Shown here: one piece after another, positions 17,686 through 31,357 of the stretch
How positions within the stretch are numbered: position 1 is the first letter of the stretch
Layout of the letters: the number at the start of each line of letters is the position of its first letter
DNA from: Polynucleobacter sp. 73C-SIWE
GTDB lineage: Bacteria; Pseudomonadota; Gammaproteobacteria; Burkholderiales; Burkholderiaceae
DNA: 64,000 nt
Assembly (NCBI RefSeq): GCF_018882465.1
Contig: NZ_JACVOK010000002.1
Location: 735,468 to 799,467 of the forward strand
Reading direction: 5' to 3'
Position numbers and translations under genes: made by a program
The notes under the pieces: model-generated
Database searches by the model: none
What the model was told of the DNA's origin: nothing
What the model saw: only the letters and a program-made list of their open reading frames with translations

Positions 17686-17701
17686 TCAGATCACTCAAAA
17701 C

Positions 17702-17962
17702 TTATCTACATAAATAAATGTAAGTCATGGGAAAACGGTCATTGACCGTTTTTCTGCTTTCGGCGATCACAGCATTCTGTTTACCGAGCTTCTTACATTC
17801 TGCAAGAGCTGCCTGCTGAACTTCAGTCTCTTTGGCACCCTTTGGGGCATGCACGCCAATTGCGCCATCAGATTGCTTATAAACCCCGAACTCGCTATCA
17901 GGAGTGCTACAAGCCATTAAGGGAAGTACGAAAATTAAAGATAGGTATGAAGTGGTTTTCAT
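17702..17962 (-). CDS. Small lipoprotein of unknown function
   Basis: 86 residues from the ATG at 17962; an ATG at 17968 or GTG at 17974 are also in frame, and no ribosome-binding site decides between them. A signal peptide ends in a lipobox, VLPLMAC, followed by Ser, predicting a lipid-anchored protein. The mature part has two further Cys residues (ALAECKKLG and the terminal YLCR) that could pair. No family recognised. The codons for KTVNDRF fall inside an inverted repeat that can act as a terminator for the convergent gene. Confidence 0.7.
   Translation of the reverse strand: MKTTSYLSLIFVLPLMACSTPDSEFGVYKQSDGAIGVHAPKGAKETEVQQAALAECKKLGKQNAVIAESRKTVNDRFPMTYIYLCR
17732..17753 (+). terminator. 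Terminator hairpin inside the 3' end of the lipoprotein gene
   Basis: An 8-bp stem AAAACGGT/ACCGTTTT with a 5-base loop, followed by T, lies 46 bases after the stop of the histone-tailed gene. It is symmetric and lies within lipoprotein coding sequence on the other strand. Confidence 0.6.
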
Positions 17963-18008
17963 GGGCATTATCACTAGTCAATAGCTTTCAGATAAGCAGG
18001 TAACAATT

Positions 18009-18098
<90 letters not shown>

Positions 18099-18160
18099 GA
18101 ACCGATCACTCATTATAGCTACCGATACATAAAGCCATACGGGTGATATTGGCTTAAAAA

Positions 18161-18189
18161 TTGACTGGCCACACCCAATAATTTACATT
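18161..18189 (+). promoter_or_regulatory. Putative sigma-70 promoter of vapBC
   Basis: TTGACT and TACATT are separated by 17 bases. Transcription would start near 18196, inside the palindrome at 18193-18218, which is where an autorepressor would block it. Predicted by sequence only. Confidence 0.5.
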
Positions 18190-18192
18190 AAT

Positions 18193-18218
18193 ATAGATAT
18201 ACATTTATGTATATCTAT
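18193..18218. promoter_or_regulatory. Palindromic operator of the toxin-antitoxin operon
   Basis: ATAGATATACAT and its exact reverse complement ATGTATATCTAT are separated by two bases, a perfect 12-bp-arm palindrome. It ends 13 bases before the antitoxin ATG. AbrB/MazE-type antitoxins repress their own promoter by binding such sites, so this is the probable VapB(-VapC) operator. Confidence 0.75.
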
Positions 18219-18231
18219 TTAAGGACTAATC

Positions 18232-18476
18232 ATGAACATACAAATTTCAAAATGGGGCAATAGCCTGGCACTTCGCATTCCAGCTAGCTTCATCAAAGAA
18301 ATCAAGCTAAAAGATGGGGACAAAGTTGAAGCAACCCTTTCAAAGGATGGCTCATTAATCATTCGACCTCAAAAATTAGAACGCAAAGAAATTGCTGCTC
18401 AACTAAGAGCATTCAGAGCTACGTTGAAGATGGGTAAATCAGTGATGGAGGAAGTTCGCTCAAAGGCGCGTTACTA

Positions 18477-18477
<1 letters not shown>
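18232..18477 (+). CDS. vapB: AbrB/MazE-type antitoxin
   Basis: 81 residues. The N-terminal swapped-hairpin domain, MNIQISKWGNSLALRIPASF followed by IKEIKLKDGDKVEATLSKDGSLIIRP, is a textbook SpoVT/AbrB DNA-binding fold. The C-terminal part (KEIAAQLRAFRATLKMGKSVMEEVRSKARY) is the expected toxin-neutralising helix. The stop codon shares its last base with the toxin start (TAATGA), so the two are translationally coupled. A perfect palindrome lies just upstream. Sequence here is visibly more A+T-rich than the flanking serS, suggesting horizontal arrival. Confidence 0.88.
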
Positions 18478-20233
<1,756 letters not shown>

Positions 20234-20267
20234 TTAGTCTGTTTGATACTGAATGAATATTGTGGCT

Positions 20268-20951
20268 CTAGTTTAAGCGTAAGACCTCAGCGCCGGCGGG
20301 CGGCGTGAAAGTAAAGCGATTTGCGGGCAAATTGACGTTCAACTGGATCTTATCCAGAGTCACCAAGACCACGCTGCCTAGCCCATCAATTAATTCTAGG
20401 GCCTTGGGTAAGCCATTGACCATACCTATTGAGATCTTTGTATAAGGAAGGTCATTTTTATTCTTGGCATTCGGATCTTTTTTAGGGGTAAGAGTGGCCC
20501 ATTTCATACCCAAACGCTCTTCACCTTCGATTAAATCAAAATGCTGATCAAGGGAAGTTTCGCCAAACAATATGGCCGCTGGTGTAGCAGCTAACGCTTG
20601 CCCTGCAGGACGAATGGTCGCTTGATTTAAATCCTTGTCCCACAGAATAAGTTGCTTGCCATCGGCAATCAGTTTTTGCTCATACGGTTTTTGAGTGTCC
20701 CAGATAAATCTTCCGGGACGTTGAAACACAAAGTGGCCTTGGGTTTGGCGCACTACCTTGAGACCTTTATCTTGTGGTTCATTCGCTTTCGGTGCACGCA
20801 ACTGCTGTTGCACAAAATCACCTTCAGCAGTTTTAGAGTTACGCACAAATTGACGCAATTGCTCTGCACCTGACTCAGCTTGTGAAAGCGCTAGGCCTGA
20901 AAACAGGAGGCTTGCAATTGCAAGAATTGCTGAAATAAGAAATCGTGACAT
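20268..20951 (-). CDS. lolA: Outer-membrane lipoprotein carrier LolA
   Basis: 227 residues with a Sec signal peptide (about 1-25: FLISAILAIASLLFSGLALS then QA). LRQFVRNSKTAEGDFVQQ, GHFVFQRPGRFIWDTQKPYEQKLIADGKQLILWDKDLNQ and the C-terminal LPANRFTFTPPAGAEVLRL are conserved LolA features. LolA ferries lipoproteins through the periplasm from LolCDE to LolB. The gene sits seven bases after ftsK, an ordering shared with many proteobacteria. Confidence 0.93.
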   Translation of the reverse strand: MSRFLISAILAIASLLFSGLALSQAESGAEQLRQFVRNSKTAEGDFVQQQLRAPKANEPQDKGLKVVRQTQGHFVFQRPGRFIWDTQKPYEQKLIADGKQLILWDKDLNQATIRPAGQALAATPAAILFGETSLDQHFDLIEGEERLGMKWATLTPKKDPNAKNKNDLPYTKISIGMVNGLPKALELIDGLGSVVLVTLDKIQLNVNLPANRFTFTPPAGAEVLRLN

Positions 20952-20957
20952 GGATGC

Positions 20958-24257
<3,300 letters not shown>

Positions 24258-24280
24258 GTCTATAAAAGCCTCTTTAATAA

Positions 24281-24309
24281 AAAAACGCCTAGCATTGCTA
24301 GGCGTTTTT
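24281..24309 (+). terminator. Terminator of trxB (hairpin copy 1)
   Basis: A 13-bp perfect stem AAAAACGCCTAGC/GCTAGGCGTTTTT encloses a 3-base loop and ends in a T run. The same 29 bases recur exactly at 24529-24557. Confidence 0.9.
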
Positions 24310-24471
24310 GTTTAAAGCATCCAATCTCGCTCGATCATCGTCTTCTTTTTCATGCAGCTTAATTTCAGCATCAGTAGTTGCATCTAATGCATCTGTATTT
24401 ACAAACCCTCTTGGGAAAGTACTGGGGTCATTTAGATCTACAGCTACTTTGGTTAAATTATTTTTATTCAT
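24298..24471 (-). pseudogene. Truncated HTH-type antitoxin/regulator (N-terminal fragment)
   Basis: A minus-strand ORF of 57 codons begins at an ATG with no ribosome-binding site. FPRGFVNTDALDATTDAEI followed by KLHEKEDDDRARLDA strongly recalls the N-terminal leader of a proteobacterial XRE-type antitoxin family (pattern ...VDATTEADIxxxxxEDDxEAxxDA) that normally continues into RxVRxRLGLSQxEFAxxI. Here the HTH half is absent: the frame runs into the terminator stem of trxB and stops in it (NKNA then stop). I infer a decayed fragment, though a short functional protein cannot be ruled out. No partner toxin is adjacent. Confidence 0.5.
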
Positions 24472-24520
24472 TAGTTAAATAATAATTAAGCCAAAGACCG
24501 TATTATCAAAATGGCGATAA

Positions 24521-24567
24521 CAATAAACAAAAACGCCTAGCATTGCTAGGCGTTTTTTTGTTTATTG
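24521..24567 (-). terminator. Terminator of hppA (hairpin copy 2, extended palindrome)
   Basis: The 29-base core of the trxB terminator recurs at 24529-24557 and is extended on both sides by CAATAAAC and GTTTATTG, making a near-perfect palindrome of 47 bases with arms of over 20. On the minus strand it lies 16 bases after the hppA stop and has a T run. Confidence 0.85.
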
Positions 24568-24582
24568 CTTTACTGACTTGTC

Positions 24583-26643
24583 TTAACGACTCATCACTGG
24601 CAAGAGTGGCACGATGAGCAATGCCACGATGTTAATGATCTTGATGAGTGGGTTCACAGCGGGACCAGCAGTATCTTTGTAAGGATCGCCTACAGTGTCA
24701 CCAGTCACGGCTGCTTTATGTGCTTCAGAGCCTTTACCGCCGAAATTACCTTCTTCGATATATTTCTTGGCGTTATCCCAAGCACCACCACCAGTACACA
24801 TTGAGATCGCTACAAACAAGCCGGTCACAATAGTACCCATCAATAAGCCTCCTAATGCAGCAGGTCCTAACAAGAGGCCCACTACGATTGGCGCAACCAC
24901 GGGCAACAGTGAAGGAACAATCATTTCTTTAATGGCTGCGGTTGTCAGCATATCGACAGCCTTGCCGTATTCAGGCTTAGCAGTGCCTTCCATGATTCCA
25001 GGAATGTCACGGAACTGACGGCGCACTTCTTCTACTACCGCACCAGCACAGCGACCGACTGCTTCCATTGCCATCGCACCGAACAAGTAAGGAATCATGC
25101 CGCCGATAAAGAGGCCGATGATGACCATGTGGTTTGATAGATCAAAAGAAACTTGCTGACCAATTGCCTCTAGTGCGTGGGTGTAGTCAGCAAACAATAC
25201 GAGTGAAGCCAATCCAGCAGAGCCAATCGCATAGCCTTTGGTAACTGCTTTAGTAGTATTGCCAACCGCATCTAAAGGATCAGTAATATCACGGACTGAT
25301 TGTGGCAAACCAGCCATCTCCGCAATACCACCAGCATTGTCTGTAATTGGACCGTAAGCATCTAGCGCAACCACAATACCTGCCATTGACAACATCGCTG
25401 TTGCTGCAATCGCAATGCCATACAAACCGGCTAACCAGTAAGCAGCAAAAATAGCAGCACAAACAAAGAGTACTGGATATGCAGTGGACTTCATGGAGAT
25501 GCCCAAGCCCGCAATGATATTAGTACCATGACCTTTAGTAGAAGCTTCTGCAATATGCTGCACTGGCTTGAACTGAGTACCAGTGTAGTACTCGGTAATC
25601 CAAACCAAGCCTGCAGTTAGCAAGAGACCTACTACGGTTGAACCAAACAAACGCCATTGGCTACCTGGAATACCCAAAGCATCATCCGGCATTATGAAGT
25701 TAGTCACAAAGTAGAACGCTACTAATGACAAACCACCAGCAATGATCAGACCCTTATACAAAGCAGGCATCACATTTTTCATACCAGGCGTTGCTTTTAC
25801 AAAGGAACAGCCGATGATGGAAGCAATAATAGAAACGCCACCAAGCACGAGTGGATAAACAATTGCTGCTACTGGAGCACCGACCACCATTAATGAGCCG
25901 AGCACCATGGTGGCAATTAATGTCACTGCATAGGTTTCAAATAAGTCTGCCGCCATACCAGCACAGTCACCGACGTTATCACCGACGTTATCAGCAATCA
26001 CCGCTGGGTTACGTGGATCATCTTCCGGAATGCCTGCCTCCACCTTACCAACCAAGTCAGCACCAACGTCTGCACCTTTAGTAAAGATGCCACCACCAAG
26101 ACGTGCAAAGATCGAGATCAAAGATGAACCAAATGCTAAACCAATCAGCGGATGCAATACAGAAGCGAGATCTTGTCCTGCACCAATCGATACCAGGAAC
26201 ATAAAGAAGAGGCCAACCCCTAAAAGTCCGAGGCCAACAACTAGCATGCCGGTAATTGCACCACCCTTAAATGCAACATTGAGTGCCTCGTTCATGCCCT
26301 TGGTAGCTGCCTCAGCAGTACGTACGTTTGCACGCACCGAAACATTCATACCAATAAAACCGCATGCGCCAGAGAGCACTGCACCGATCACAAAACCGAT
26401 AGCAGTCGCAAAGTCCAGAAAGAGTGCCATGAGGATAGTAAGAACCACCCCAACTACAGCGATCGTTTTATATTGGCGCGATAAATAAGCGGCAGCGCCC
26501 TGCTGAATCGCCTCTGCAATTTCTTGCATTTTGGCATTGCCCGTACTTTGCTTCAAAATCCAGCCGCGCATCACAAAACCGTAAATTACGGCCAGGACAC
26601 CGCAAGCCAAGGCAAAATACAAGCCTAAAGTGACATTACTCAT
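24583..26643 (-). CDS. hppA: K+-independent H+-translocating membrane pyrophosphatase
   Basis: 686 residues with about 16 hydrophobic helices. Pyrophosphate-binding segments are [20 protein letters not shown] and [11 protein letters not shown], plus the C-terminal [20 protein letters not shown]. Lys at about residue 465 in [10 protein letters not shown] replaces the Ala of K+-dependent enzymes, predicting a K+-independent proton pump. It hydrolyses cytoplasmic pyrophosphate and exports H+. It is divergent from ppa, the soluble pyrophosphatase, across a 170-base gap. Confidence 0.95.
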   Translation of the reverse strand: MSNVTLGLYFALACGVLAVIYGFVMRGWILKQSTGNAKMQEIAEAIQQGAAAYLSRQYKTIAVVGVVLTILMALFLDFATAIGFVIGAVLSGACGFIGMNVSVRANVRTAEAATKGMNEALNVAFKGGAITGMLVVGLGLLGVGLFFMFLVSIGAGQDLASVLHPLIGLAFGSSLISIFARLGGGIFTKGADVGADLVGKVEAGIPEDDPRNPAVIADNVGDNVGDCAGMAADLFETYAVTLIATMVLGSLMVVGAPVAAIVYPLVLGGVSIIASIIGCSFVKATPGMKNVMPALYKGLIIAGGLSLVAFYFVTNFIMPDDALGIPGSQWRLFGSTVVGLLLTAGLVWITEYYTGTQFKPVQHIAEASTKGHGTNIIAGLGISMKSTAYPVLFVCAAIFAAYWLAGLYGIAIAATAMLSMAGIVVALDAYGPITDNAGGIAEMAGLPQSVRDITDPLDAVGNTTKAVTKGYAIGSAGLASLVLFADYTHALEAIGQQVSFDLSNHMVIIGLFIGGMIPYLFGAMAMEAVGRCAGAVVEEVRRQFRDIPGIMEGTAKPEYGKAVDMLTTAAIKEMIVPSLLPVVAPIVVGLLLGPAALGGLLMGTIVTGLFVAISMCTGGGAWDNAKKYIEEGNFGGKGSEAHKAAVTGDTVGDPYKDTAGPAVNPLIKIINIVALLIVPLLPVMSR

Positions 26644-26813
26644 GCTTGACTCCCAAAAGTTGATCTTATTGTTTTGTATATCTAGCGCTTAGGTCGACCA
26701 GGTTTTAGAAAGCTTTAAACTAGGGTCTTTAAGCTTTATCAGTATGTAACAGAATGACCCCTGCTACCCCTTGCTGGAATCAGGGTATTTACTAATCATT
26801 ATTCGGAGTATTT

Positions 26814-27350
26814 ATGAGTCTCGACAACGTCAAGCCAGGCAAAAAGATCCCAGAGAGCTTCAACGTCATTATTGAAATCCCAATGAATGCGGATCCAATC
26901 AAGTATGAAGTTGATAAGGAAAGTGGCGCGATATTTGTAGACCGTTTTATGGGTACTGCAATGCACTATCCATGTAACTATGGCTACATCAACAAAACGA
27001 TTGCTGGTGATGGCGATCCTGTTGACGTTCTCGTAATTACTCCATTTCCACTGATTCCAGGCGTAGTTGTTAGTTGCCGAGCAATTGGTGTTTTGCAAAT
27101 GGAAGATGAAGGCGGACAAGACGCTAAATTATTGGCTGTTCCAGAAGACAAAATTTTGCCAATCTATACACACTGGCAAAAACCAGAAGATATCAACCCA
27201 TTACGCTTAAACCAAATCCAACACTTCTTCGAGCACTATAAGGATCTCGAACCAGGTAAATGGGTCAAAGTTAAAGGTTGGGGTGGTGTTGCAGATGCCC
27301 ATACAGAAATTTTGGAAGGCATTGAACGCTACAACAAAGAGCACGCTTAA
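26814..27350 (+). CDS. ppa: Inorganic pyrophosphatase (soluble, family I)
   Basis: 178 residues, the normal hexameric bacterial length. Active-site segments are [40 protein letters not shown] with the DGDPxD metal site, [10 protein letters not shown] and [17 protein letters not shown]. It hydrolyses pyrophosphate from biosynthesis in the cytoplasm. A GGAG site lies 7 bases before the ATG. The divergent membrane pyrophosphatase hppA competes for the same substrate. Confidence 0.96.
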   Translation: MSLDNVKPGKKIPESFNVIIEIPMNADPIKYEVDKESGAIFVDRFMGTAMHYPCNYGYINKTIAGDGDPVDVLVITPFPLIPGVVVSCRAIGVLQMEDEGGQDAKLLAVPEDKILPIYTHWQKPEDINPLRLNQIQHFFEHYKDLEPGKWVKVKGWGGVADAHTEILEGIERYNKEHA

Positions 27351-27378
27351 TTTATTAGAAAAGGCTTTGTGAATCGGA

Positions 27379-28998
27379 GTGAGTGCCCAGAAAATTGCCC
27401 TAGTCCAAATGAACCCCTTACTAGGGGATCTGGCTGGCAACGCGCAACTGATTTACAAAGCCGCTCAGGATGCCTTTCAGCAAGGCGCCAAACTCGTAGT
27501 TACTCCCGAGCTCTCGCTCACCGGCTATCCCCCAGAAGACTTATTACTCCGGCCTGCTTTTATTGAAGCAGCACAGCAGCAGCTTGATCTCTTATCGAAA
27601 GAGCTTGCGCAATATTCTGATCTCACGGTAATCATAGGTCATCCTAAAAAAACTTCAGCTGGACTACAAAACTTCGCTTCTGTTTTACAAAACGGCAAAG
27701 TGATTGCCGGCTATGCCAAACAAGAATTACCTAACCACGAAGTATTTGATGAAGTACGTTACTTCGTTCCCGGCAAAGAAGCCTGCGTATTTGAATGCGC
27801 AGGTATTCATTACGGATTGATATTGTGTGAAGACGCATGGCATGCGGGTCCAGCAAAACAAGCACATGCCGCTGGTGCACAAGTCTTACTTGTTCCTAAT
27901 GCATCACCCTATCACCTGAAAAAAGAAACCTTGCGTATTGAAGTACTGCAGGGGCATATTGCACAAACTAAAATGCCTTTGGTGTATGTCAACGCCGTTG
28001 GCGGTCAAGACGAATTGGTCTTTGATGGCGGCTCATTTGCATTAGATAGTCAGGGCGAGCTTGTCATGGCAATGCCGCAGTTTGAAGTTGGGCTCGGTAT
28101 CGTAGACATCAACTCATCTGCTCAATTGGAAAAGGGGCTCATTAGCCCACCTCAAAGTGTTGAGGCGCAAGCCTATCAAGCATTGGTTTTGGGTGTTCGC
28201 GATTACGTGAACAAGAATCGCTTTCCAGGGGTCATTATTGGTCTATCGGGCGGGGTGGATTCTGCTTTGGTATTGGCTATTGCAGTTGATGCCTTAGGCG
28301 CTGATAAAGTCCGCGCAGTGATGATGGCATCACGCTACACGGCCGACATCTCTTGGATCGATGCGAGCGAGCTAGCGAAAAACTTGGGCGTCCAGTATGA
28401 CGAGATTCCGATTAGTGGCCCAGTAGATGCGCTCGAAGCATCGTTGGCAGCGCAATTTAAAGGTTTAAAGGCAGATGCTACTGAAGAGAATATTCAAGCG
28501 CGTGTCCGTGGCACTCTACTGATGGCTCTCTCGAATAAAACAGGTCGCTTAGTGTTAACTACTGGCAACAAGAGTGAAATGGCTGTCGGCTACTGCACTT
28601 TATATGGCGATATGGCTGGCGGCTTTGCAGTTATTAAAGATATCGCTAAAACTTTGGTGTATCGACTATGCGATTACCGCAATAGCATCCAGCCAGTGAT
28701 TCCGGAGCGAATTTTGACGCGCGCCCCTTCTGCCGAATTACGCCCTGATCAAACTGACCAAGACAGCCTGCCTTCTTATGAGGTATTAGATGGGATCGTA
28801 GAGCGCTACATGGAACAGAACCAATCCATCGCCCAAATTATTGCCGCCGGCTTTGATGCCCAGAGCGTGGAAAAGGTCACCAGTCTCATTAAATTAAATG
28901 AATACAAGCGCCGCCAAGCGCCGCCTGGGGTCCGCGTAACCACCCGCGCTTTTGGGCGTGACTGGCGCTATCCAATCACTTCACAATTTAGGGCCTAG
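27379..28998 (+). CDS. nadE: Glutamine-dependent NAD+ synthetase
   Basis: 539 residues from a GTG start; the first conserved segment KIALVQMNPLLGDLAGN begins four codons in, so a later ATG would truncate it, though the ribosome-binding site is weak. An N-terminal nitrilase-type glutaminase domain (about 4-265) has Glu in VTPELSLTGYPPEDLL and Cys in YGLILCEDAW. The synthetase domain carries the PP-loop LSGGVDSALVL near 289-299. It amidates nicotinic acid adenine dinucleotide to NAD+. glnB follows 69 bases later. Confidence 0.95.
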   Translation: MSAQKIALVQMNPLLGDLAGNAQLIYKAAQDAFQQGAKLVVTPELSLTGYPPEDLLLRPAFIEAAQQQLDLLSKELAQYSDLTVIIGHPKKTSAGLQNFASVLQNGKVIAGYAKQELPNHEVFDEVRYFVPGKEACVFECAGIHYGLILCEDAWHAGPAKQAHAAGAQVLLVPNASPYHLKKETLRIEVLQGHIAQTKMPLVYVNAVGGQDELVFDGGSFALDSQGELVMAMPQFEVGLGIVDINSSAQLEKGLISPPQSVEAQAYQALVLGVRDYVNKNRFPGVIIGLSGGVDSALVLAIAVDALGADKVRAVMMASRYTADISWIDASELAKNLGVQYDEIPISGPVDALEASLAAQFKGLKADATEENIQARVRGTLLMALSNKTGRLVLTTGNKSEMAVGYCTLYGDMAGGFAVIKDIAKTLVYRLCDYRNSIQPVIPERILTRAPSAELRPDQTDQDSLPSYEVLDGIVERYMEQNQSIAQIIAAGFDAQSVEKVTSLIKLNEYKRRQAPPGVRVTTRAFGRDWRYPITSQFRA

Positions 28999-29067
28999 AA
29001 AGAAGGGATATTTGTTTTTGGCGATATCTTTTAGTTCTAGGTATGATTACTGCATTAGGGGGAATAA

Positions 29068-29406
<339 letters not shown>

Positions 29407-29424
29407 TCTCTGTTAAAGCCAATA

Positions 29425-29451
29425 CAGATTCTCAGCGCATCTGAGAATCTG
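29425..29451. repeat. Perfect inverted repeat between glnB and the RodZ-like gene
   Basis: CAGATTCTCAG and CTGAGAATCTG (11-bp arms) flank a 5-base loop. The repeat spans the stop codon of the minus-strand gene and starts 18 bases after the glnB stop. It has no T run, so it is not a classic terminator; it may protect the mRNA 3' ends of both convergent genes. Confidence 0.65.
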
Positions 29452-30421
29452 AGGCTGCAGGCTGACTGATTTCAGCCGCCTCTAAAATAATGGTCTTGCC
29501 AGCACCACCTGTGCGTACCTTTGCGCCCTGGAAATACAAATCGACCTGATTCAAACCTAATGTAAGCACTTTAAAAGGTGGCTTGCCATAAATACTTGCG
29601 CCAACTCCTGGCTCTAAAGTTTTATTTTGGGTCTTACCAGATGCATCAGTTACGCAAACAGTTTGTGATGCCTTGGATTGAAAGTAAACCATATCTCCCG
29701 CCTTTTTAGGGGCATCTGGCTTATAAGTCACTGTGGCTGAGTCAGCTGCAGGGCAATCTGTTGAAACCGCTGCTGTAGCTGCAAGCTCTGGAGCTGATGT
29801 GATAGCTGGAGCCGTTGCCTGCTTAGCCTCCTCAACCGGAGCATTGGCTGGTGGCGCTTCTTGCAACACCTCCACCACAATCTCTTCCTTGGGTGGCTCA
29901 GGAAAAAATAGTGGGCGTAAATTGACTATTGAAAATACGAGTGCGGTAGCGATACCTAAGAGAACAAACAGTTTCTTTTTTGGATTACTTTGTGTAGATG
30001 CCTTACTACCCTCAAATTGTGTCAGGGGTTTTGGATCTTTAATAACTACCTTGGGTGTCTCCTCCACTTGCTGTGGCTTGGATTTTTTGTCTAGTACAGA
30101 CTCTTTTTCTACTGTGGCAACTTTATTTGTCACTACAGGCTCTACAGGTTTTTCTACGATGGTTTTTTCAGGGGGCGCTTGTTCGCCAAAATCAAAAGCG
30201 TCTTCTTCTTTTAACTTGAGTAAACCGGCAACTTTTTTTGCGGCAGTAACTTTGATCTGGGAACCATAAAATGAGCTAGTCTCGCCATTTTCAATTTGCT
30301 CAATCTGACGAACAGAGAGACATGCCATCCCAGACAATTCTTTCGTGCTTAAGCCAAGAGCTTCTCTGGCTCTAGTAAAGGCTTCTTTGCGAATCTCCGG
30401 TAGCTTTACTGACTTATTCAC
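29432..30421 (-). CDS. RodZ-like HTH/transmembrane protein
   Basis: 329 residues. A RodZ-type helix-turn-helix lies at about 10-75 (ALGLSTKELSGMACLSVRQIEQIENG). A Pro/Lys/Glu-rich linker follows, then one membrane helix (about 150-168, LFVLLGIATALVFSIVNL) and a periplasmic part with an Ala/Pro-rich stretch. The C-terminal ~95 residues match the RodZ beta domain (DUF4115): VCVTDASGKTQNKTLEPG, PPFKVLTLGLNQVDLYFQGAKV. RodZ links MreB to the cell-wall machinery. It is not beside ispG or hisS as in many proteobacteria, so it may be a paralogue. Confidence 0.7.
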   Translation of the reverse strand: MNKSVKLPEIRKEAFTRAREALGLSTKELSGMACLSVRQIEQIENGETSSFYGSQIKVTAAKKVAGLLKLKEEDAFDFGEQAPPEKTIVEKPVEPVVTNKVATVEKESVLDKKSKPQQVEETPKVVIKDPKPLTQFEGSKASTQSNPKKKLFVLLGIATALVFSIVNLRPLFFPEPPKEEIVVEVLQEAPPANAPVEEAKQATAPAITSAPELAATAAVSTDCPAADSATVTYKPDAPKKAGDMVYFQSKASQTVCVTDASGKTQNKTLEPGVGASIYGKPPFKVLTLGLNQVDLYFQGAKVRTGGAGKTIILEAAEISQPAASDSQMR

Positions 30422-30487
30422 GACTTATCGTCTGTCTCTTATAGAAATAATAAAACTGATACTAGCCCGAAAATACTAAATGGGTAA

Positions 30488-31129
30488 TTAGCCCTTTAGT
30501 GAATGATTTAATGGGTGATTCTCAAGGTCTGATTCAAGATACTTTTTTACTAAAGTTTGGGCCGAATCCACCTGCATTTTGTCCATCACCCTAGCCTTAT
30601 GAACCTTTATTGTGGCATCAGTTGTGCCTAATTGCACGGCAATATCCTTATTTAGGAGACCCTTGACTAGCCAGCCGCATACTTCTCGCTCTCTAGGGGT
30701 TAAATTTTCATAATTTCTTCTAGTCTCCACATCCATAGATATCCTCTTTAGCTGGCGACCATCAAAATCAATCGCATCCGCTACAGCCTTGAGCAATTCC
30801 TCCAAATTAAAGGGTTTAAAGAGGAAGTCAACCGCCCCTTTTTTGAGGCCCTGAACAATTTGATGAGGGTGGCTTTGGCCGCTGACGAAAATAATTGGGG
30901 TCTTGCGGCCTAATTTGAGCAACTTTTCCTGTAGATCCAGGCCAGTCATATCTGGCATCTGCATATCCAAAAGAATGACTGCGGGAGATACTGGCACAGA
31001 CTTTTCCAAGAAAATACTTGCCGAGGCGTAATCCTCTACCAAATAACCCAGTTCACGCAACATTCTCGCCAGAGAGATACGCATTGATTCATCATCGTCA
31101 ATTAAGTAGATGTGGCCGACTTTAGTCAT
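30488..31129 (-). CDS. FixJ/NarL-type two-component response regulator (orphan)
   Basis: 213 residues. The receiver domain (about 5-120) has the acidic pair in DDDES (11-13), the phospho-acceptor Asp55 in VILLDMQMPDMTG, Ser83 and Lys105 in FLFKPF. A LuxR-type helix-turn-helix (about 143-200) reads LTPREREVCGWLVKGLLNKDIA and ATIKVHKARVMDKM, with the FixJ/TtrR spacing. No histidine kinase gene is nearby, so signal and targets are unknown. The ilvD gene is divergent, 228 bases away, with an inverted repeat in between. Confidence 0.9.
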   Translation of the reverse strand: MTKVGHIYLIDDDESMRISLARMLRELGYLVEDYASASIFLEKSVPVSPAVILLDMQMPDMTGLDLQEKLLKLGRKTPIIFVSGQSHPHQIVQGLKKGAVDFLFKPFNLEELLKAVADAIDFDGRQLKRISMDVETRRNYENLTPREREVCGWLVKGLLNKDIAVQLGTTDATIKVHKARVMDKMQVDSAQTLVKKYLESDLENHPLNHSLKG

Positions 31130-31188
31130 TGAATTTAAAGGGAAAAGTAATAATTTACCTAATTTACAGCAGTATGTTTTGGCTAGCT

Positions 31189-31206
31189 ATTAGCTTTATA
31201 GCTAAT
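31189..31206. promoter_or_regulatory. Inverted repeat between the response regulator and ilvD
   Basis: ATTAGCT and AGCTAAT (7-bp arms) flank four bases, and a further TAGCTA lies just upstream at 31184. This sits about 60 bases before the regulator start and 150 before ilvD. It could be an operator; no known motif is recognised. Confidence 0.35.
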
Positions 31207-31357
31207 CATTAAAATTTCTCAGCGAATTTACTCAGATTTTCATATTGCATTGCAATAACTTCCCGACCTTTTTTGTTTCAATAGGAAGCTCAGCCCCCAA
31301 TGAGATCTCACGGCACAATAGAGCCTTTCGACACCACACTTTCTGGAGTAATAAAGC

